Positions 5,686 to 8,735 of a stretch of 8,735 bases of DNA are shown here, piece after piece. Position numbers and translations under genes: made by a program. How positions within the stretch are numbered: the stretch's first letter is position 1; each line of letters starts with the position of its first letter. The notes under the pieces were generated by a model. The model was not told where the DNA came from and searched no databases. It saw only the letters and a list, made by a program, of their open reading frames with translations. The stretch comes from Bacteriovoracaceae bacterium UBA4573 (lineage in GTDB: Bacteria; Bdellovibrionota; UBA1018; UBA923), in assembly GCA_002387735.1 (NCBI GenBank), contig DGKJ01000048.1, forward strand, positions 1 to 8,735, read 5' to 3'.

Positions 5686-7800
5686 ATGAAGAAATCAAAA
5701 CGCAGCTCAAGACGTGGCGAACGTCGCGCTCGATCCCATGAAGCGGGCAAAAAAAAACCAACCGCCGGGTTTTCGGGTCGTCCACCGGAAAAAAAACGGA
5801 AGTCGCTAGCGGAACAAGCGCGTGAGCGCAACGAACGACACCGCGCAGGAAAAAAAACCGGTTCTCAGAATCATCACCCTCCCGGGAAAAATTTGGTCAT
5901 CCTCCAGGGCGCCGTTCAGAAGAATCGCAAAGGATTCGGTTTTCTACTTCAAGAAAAAGAAGATGTCTTCATTCCGCCGGAGCTTGCAGCGAATTTGCTT
6001 ACGGGCGACAAAATCCGCATGCGCTACAATCCGCGCTCTCGTGAAGCAATCGGCGTAGAGTTAGTTGAACGAGGATTAAAGCAATTTATAGGTACCTATC
6101 ACGCGGGTTTTTCGAATCGGTTCGTGGAGTTGGTGGATCGCACTATGCGAGAAGAAGTGAACATTCCTCACCCCCCCGCAATCGTCGGTTTGCGCCACGG
6201 AGACAAAGTGTTGGTCGAAGTCACTAAATACCGTCCGAAGCTGGAGGGGCGCATTGTCCGTTCATTCGGCCCAAAGCTGGCGCCAAAGTTCGACACTTTA
6301 GCTGTGGTCGTTCGTTCAAATTGGCCGCAGGAGTTTTCGCAAGAAGCTTCCAGCCAAGCCGAAAGATTAAGTGTTGAAATTCAAGAACGCGAAAATATCG
6401 CGGGTTACCCCGGTCGAAAAGATTTGAGAGAAAAGCACTTTGTCACAATTGATGGAAAAGACGCACGCGATTTTGACGACGCAGTTTTAGTAGAAAAAAC
6501 AGATTCAGGTTATGTCCTCTACGTAGCTATTGCCGACGTGGGAGAGTTTGTACGACCAGGTGATATTTTAGACGAAGAAGCCTATGCGCGGGCCACAAGT
6601 GTGTATTTTCCAGAGTGGGTCATACCAATGTTGCCGGAGGCCCTCAGTAATGGTGCCTGCAGTTTGCGACCCAACGAAGAAAAACTCACACTCACCTGTG
6701 AAATGCATTTCGATTTAAATGGAAAGAAAAGGTCTGAGCGAGTTTATGAATCTGTGATTCGTTCGCACCGCCGTTGTATTTATGAAGACGTACAGAAGGA
6801 ATACGACAGTGGCGATAAATTCTGGGCAGTGCCGTACGAGTTATATCGGATTCTTCGTACGAAACGAATCGATCGCGGCGCCTTGGACCTTGATTTGCCA
6901 GAAGCGAAAATAATACTCGATGAAAACAGCGACACTATTGATATTCAAAAAACTGAACGGCTTGATTCCCACCGCTTGATTGAAGAGTTTATGATCGCTG
7001 CTAACGAGGCCGTTAGCGAATTAATGGAGCGGGACCAGTGGCCGTTTGTTTACCGAGTCCATGAACCGCCGCAGGCTGAGGCGTTGGAACGGTTCGATCG
7101 ATTCGCGTCGGCTCTTGGTTTAAAGCCAAAGCTCGGCGACGGTGCGAGCCCAAAACTATTTTCCAATTTTCTATCCAGCATCAAAGAAAACCCTTATTTA
7201 GAGACTCTTAGTTATCTAATGTTGAGGTCACTCAAGCAGGCGCGTTATGAACCTTCAAATCTAAAACATTTCGGACTTGCTTCGAGGGCGTATTCCCATT
7301 TTACTTCGCCGATTCGTCGCTATCCGGATTTAATGGTCCACCGTATTTTAAAACGTTATGTGCGACGTAAACCTTTTCACGGTGGTGAACGCAACGACTT
7401 TGAGGCGTATCTCGACGACGCTTGTTTACACTGTTCGACACAAGAACGAAAAGCCCAAGACCTTGATCGTACAGTTACCAAAATAAAAAAAGCTCGATTC
7501 ATGGAAAAACACTTGGGTAAGGAATTTGAAGCACGAGTTTACAACGTGGGTGAGAACGGTTTGTACGTCGAGCTAAAGCAGTGGTTTATTGAAGGGCTCG
7601 TTCCAATGGACGAAATTCCTGGCGACTACTATGAATTTATCGAAGATAAACTTATGTTGCACGGCAGAAGAACTGGAAAAAAATTCAAAATTGGAGATCG
7701 ACTTCAGGTTGTGGTTTTAAGGGTCGACATGGATAATGGATTTGTTGATTTTTCATTGGATACCGAAAACAAAATAATCGAAGACGCAGCGAAAGACTAA
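5686..7800 (+). CDS. rnr: ribonuclease R (RNB-family 3'-5' exoribonuclease)
   Basis: A 704-residue processive 3'-5' exoribonuclease that degrades structured RNA in the cytoplasm. In order: a basic, low-complexity N-terminal region (1-68, rich in Lys and Arg), a cold-shock OB domain (about 70-125, with KGFGF and DVFIP), a second OB domain (about 133-195), the RNB catalytic domain (about 245-565) and an S1 domain (about 611-692). The active-site aspartates are Asp256, Asp262, Asp264 and Asp265 in DGKDARDFDD. The later conserved block TSPIRRYPDLMVHR (540-553) carries the arginines that contact the RNA phosphate. All key residues are present. Two OB domains, S1 and this motif set fit RNase R, although RNase II shares the plan. 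E. coli RNase R is about 813 residues and has its Lys-rich tail at the C-terminus; here the protein ends soon after S1 and the basic part is in front. The ATG at 5686 is the first possible start in frame, with no clear ribosome site. It is probably cotranscribed with the gene after it. Confidence 0.95.
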   Translation: MKKSKRSSRRGERRARSHEAGKKKPTAGFSGRPPEKKRKSLAEQARERNERHRAGKKTGSQNHHPPGKNLVILQGAVQKNRKGFGFLLQEKEDVFIPPELAANLLTGDKIRMRYNPRSREAIGVELVERGLKQFIGTYHAGFSNRFVELVDRTMREEVNIPHPPAIVGLRHGDKVLVEVTKYRPKLEGRIVRSFGPKLAPKFDTLAVVVRSNWPQEFSQEASSQAERLSVEIQERENIAGYPGRKDLREKHFVTIDGKDARDFDDAVLVEKTDSGYVLYVAIADVGEFVRPGDILDEEAYARATSVYFPEWVIPMLPEALSNGACSLRPNEEKLTLTCEMHFDLNGKKRSERVYESVIRSHRRCIYEDVQKEYDSGDKFWAVPYELYRILRTKRIDRGALDLDLPEAKIILDENSDTIDIQKTERLDSHRLIEEFMIAANEAVSELMERDQWPFVYRVHEPPQAEALERFDRFASALGLKPKLGDGASPKLFSNFLSSIKENPYLETLSYLMLRSLKQARYEPSNLKHFGLASRAYSHFTSPIRRYPDLMVHRILKRYVRRKPFHGGERNDFEAYLDDACLHCSTQERKAQDLDRTVTKIKKARFMEKHLGKEFEARVYNVGENGLYVELKQWFIEGLVPMDEIPGDYYEFIEDKLMLHGRRTGKKFKIGDRLQVVVLRVDMDNGFVDFSLDTENKIIEDAAKD
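5749..5857 (+). repeat. three long A-tracts in the 5' part of rnr
   Basis: Runs of 9 A (5749-5757), 8 A (5789-5796) and 8 A (5850-5857) encode Lys pairs and triplets in the basic N-terminal region. Each is in frame in this sequence. Runs this long can slip during replication or transcription and would shift the frame ahead of every catalytic domain. Eight-base A or T runs also occur elsewhere in the window (for example 90-97, 685-692 and in the ubiB-like gene), so the feature is not unique to rnr. Confidence 0.7.
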
Positions 7801-7801
7801 G

Positions 7802-8735
7802 ATGCAAATTTTTCGAACCGGAAAACAAGTGACCCAAGCAGTAAAAAACGTACAACGTCTACGGGCGATTTTAGGAGTATTTGGTCGACACGGGCTTCAG
7901 GAATTTTTAATTCGAATGGGCCTTGAACGCCACCTTTCTGCTTCCGCGAAGGAAGAGGGCGTTGAAAATCGGACGTTACCAGAACGACTGCGCATGGCGT
8001 TTGAGCACCTCGGCCCAACGTTCGTAAAACTCGGACAGTTGCTTAGCAATCGGCCCGATATGATTCCCGAAAACTTCATTGACGAGTTTAAAAAATTACA
8101 GGACAACGTCGCGCCTTTGCCGTTTGAGGCTATACGCACACAAATAGAAAAAGAGCTTGGCGGCAAGATCAGTGATTTTTTTTCGGAAATACATGCGGAG
8201 CCCCTCGCCTCTGCTAGCATCGGGCAAGTTCATGCGGCGAAGTTGTTAGATGGTTCTGACGTAGTAGTGAAGGTACAGCGACCCGACATTGACCACACTA
8301 TAAAACAAGATATTTCGATCTTGTCATTTCTCGCGGCAATGATGGAAAAATACTTGCCCGAGACCAAGTTTTTGAGCCCACAACAAATTGTAGAAGAATT
8401 TTCCAGAGCCCTTCATTACGAACTAGATTTCGTAATTGAAGCCAATACGATGATTCGTTTCGCCGAGAACGCCCGTGGGAATTCAAAGGTCGTGATTCCG
8501 AAAGTATTTCGCAAGCTATCGGGCAAACGAGTGCTCACCATGGAGCGTTTACATGGAGCGCGGATTACCGACCTCGCGGCGGTAAAAGCGATGGGAATTA
8601 ATCCACGTGATTTGGTCGATATCGGAGCTCGAGCTTTTTTTAAAAACGTAATGATCGATGGTTTATTTCACGGAGATCTTCACGGCGGTAACGTGTTTGC
8701 GATGAAAAACCCCGAAACCGGTGAGGCGCAAATAG
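7802..8735 (+). CDS. ubiB: AarF/UbiB (ABC1) family atypical kinase, 3' end cut by the window edge
   Basis: The first 311 residues of a protein of the ABC1/ADCK/UbiB family, whose members support ubiquinone synthesis or lipid-soluble quinone handling and have a protein-kinase-like fold with ATPase activity. Visible family features are the KxGQ motif (KLGQ, 76-79, in LGPTFVKLGQLLSNRPD), the Ala-rich loop PLASASIGQVH (134-144) in place of a kinase Gly-rich loop, the nucleotide-binding Lys157 in VVVKVQRP, the ExD motif (Glu207-Leu-Asp209) and the catalytic loop HGDLHGGN (290-297, Asp292 and Asn297). Alignment by eye to E. coli UbiB (546 residues) supports the start and suggests roughly 200 or more residues lie outside the window, including the second metal-binding aspartate region and any C-terminal membrane segments. 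The ATG comes one base after the rnr stop, with no good ribosome site of its own, so translation is probably coupled to rnr. Whether it acts on ubiquinone or is a paralogue cannot be told here. Confidence 0.9.
   Translation, partial: MQIFRTGKQVTQAVKNVQRLRAILGVFGRHGLQEFLIRMGLERHLSASAKEEGVENRTLPERLRMAFEHLGPTFVKLGQLLSNRPDMIPENFIDEFKKLQDNVAPLPFEAIRTQIEKELGGKISDFFSEIHAEPLASASIGQVHAAKLLDGSDVVVKVQRPDIDHTIKQDISILSFLAAMMEKYLPETKFLSPQQIVEEFSRALHYELDFVIEANTMIRFAENARGNSKVVIPKVFRKLSGKRVLTMERLHGARITDLAAVKAMGINPRDLVDIGARAFFKNVMIDGLFHGDLHGGNVFAMKNPETGEAQI

Noticed and set aside
5517..5741. Plus-strand open frame of 74 codons covering the tRNA
   Set aside because: Its protein is just the tRNA-Leu sequence read as codons (AELVDA...RVSPSAP), a well-known false call. 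The minus-strand frame over the same place (5558-5785) is false for the same reason.
7897..8486. Minus-strand open frames (7897-8220, 8298-8486) under the ubiB-like gene
   Set aside because: They lie opposite a clearly conserved kinase-like coding region and show no motif of their own.
1..8735. CRISPR array, insertion sequence, phage or defence system
   Set aside because: I saw no regularly spaced repeats, transposase, terminal inverted repeats or defence genes; all recognisable genes are housekeeping or metabolic.

Overview
The window looks like an ordinary, gene-dense stretch of a bacterial chromosome of moderate GC content, probably Gram-negative and proteobacteria-like. The support is an EttA-type ABC-F protein very close in layout to the E. 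coli one, an RmuC-family protein, an RNase R, an AarF/UbiB-family protein and a tRNA-Leu with an encoded CCA end. A member of the Bdellovibrionota or a related group would fit, but that is a guess; the window has no rRNA or marker that fixes the taxon. I see no insertion sequence, integrase, phage gene, CRISPR array or other sign of an accessory island, and no gene-free stretch longer than about 100 bases.

Layout. Positions 1-204 hold the 3' end of an unrecognised plus-strand reading frame that runs in from the left edge. It meets, tail to tail and with an 8-base overlap, a minus-strand cluster of three genes. In transcription order these are a membrane-associated metallophosphoesterase (4395-2932), the ABC-F translation factor ettA (2857-1178) and a membrane fatty acid desaturase (1093-197). 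The gaps inside this cluster are 74 and 84 bases and no convincing terminator lies between the genes, so they may be read together.

The metallophosphoesterase gene is divergent from an rmuC-type gene (4411-5472), with only 15 bases between the two start codons. Both ribosome binding sites fall in those 15 bases, and the best minus-strand promoter (a perfect TATAAT) lies inside the first codons of rmuC. After rmuC comes tRNA-Leu(CAG) at 5562-5645, then RNase R (5686-7800) only 40 bases further on, then an AarF/UbiB-family gene that starts one base after the RNase R stop and is cut by the right edge. The plus-strand block tRNA - rnr - ubiB-like may be one transcript.

The functions are housekeeping: lipid unsaturation, translation under low energy, phosphoester hydrolysis at a membrane, DNA maintenance, RNA decay and quinone-related kinase-like activity. 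I do not see a coherent new system. The most unusual points are the nearly absent spacer between the divergent genes, the hydrophobic block inside the phosphoesterase core, the basic tail of RNase R at its N-terminus instead of its C-terminus together with three A-tracts, and the stop-then-start arrangement in front of both rnr and the ubiB-like gene.
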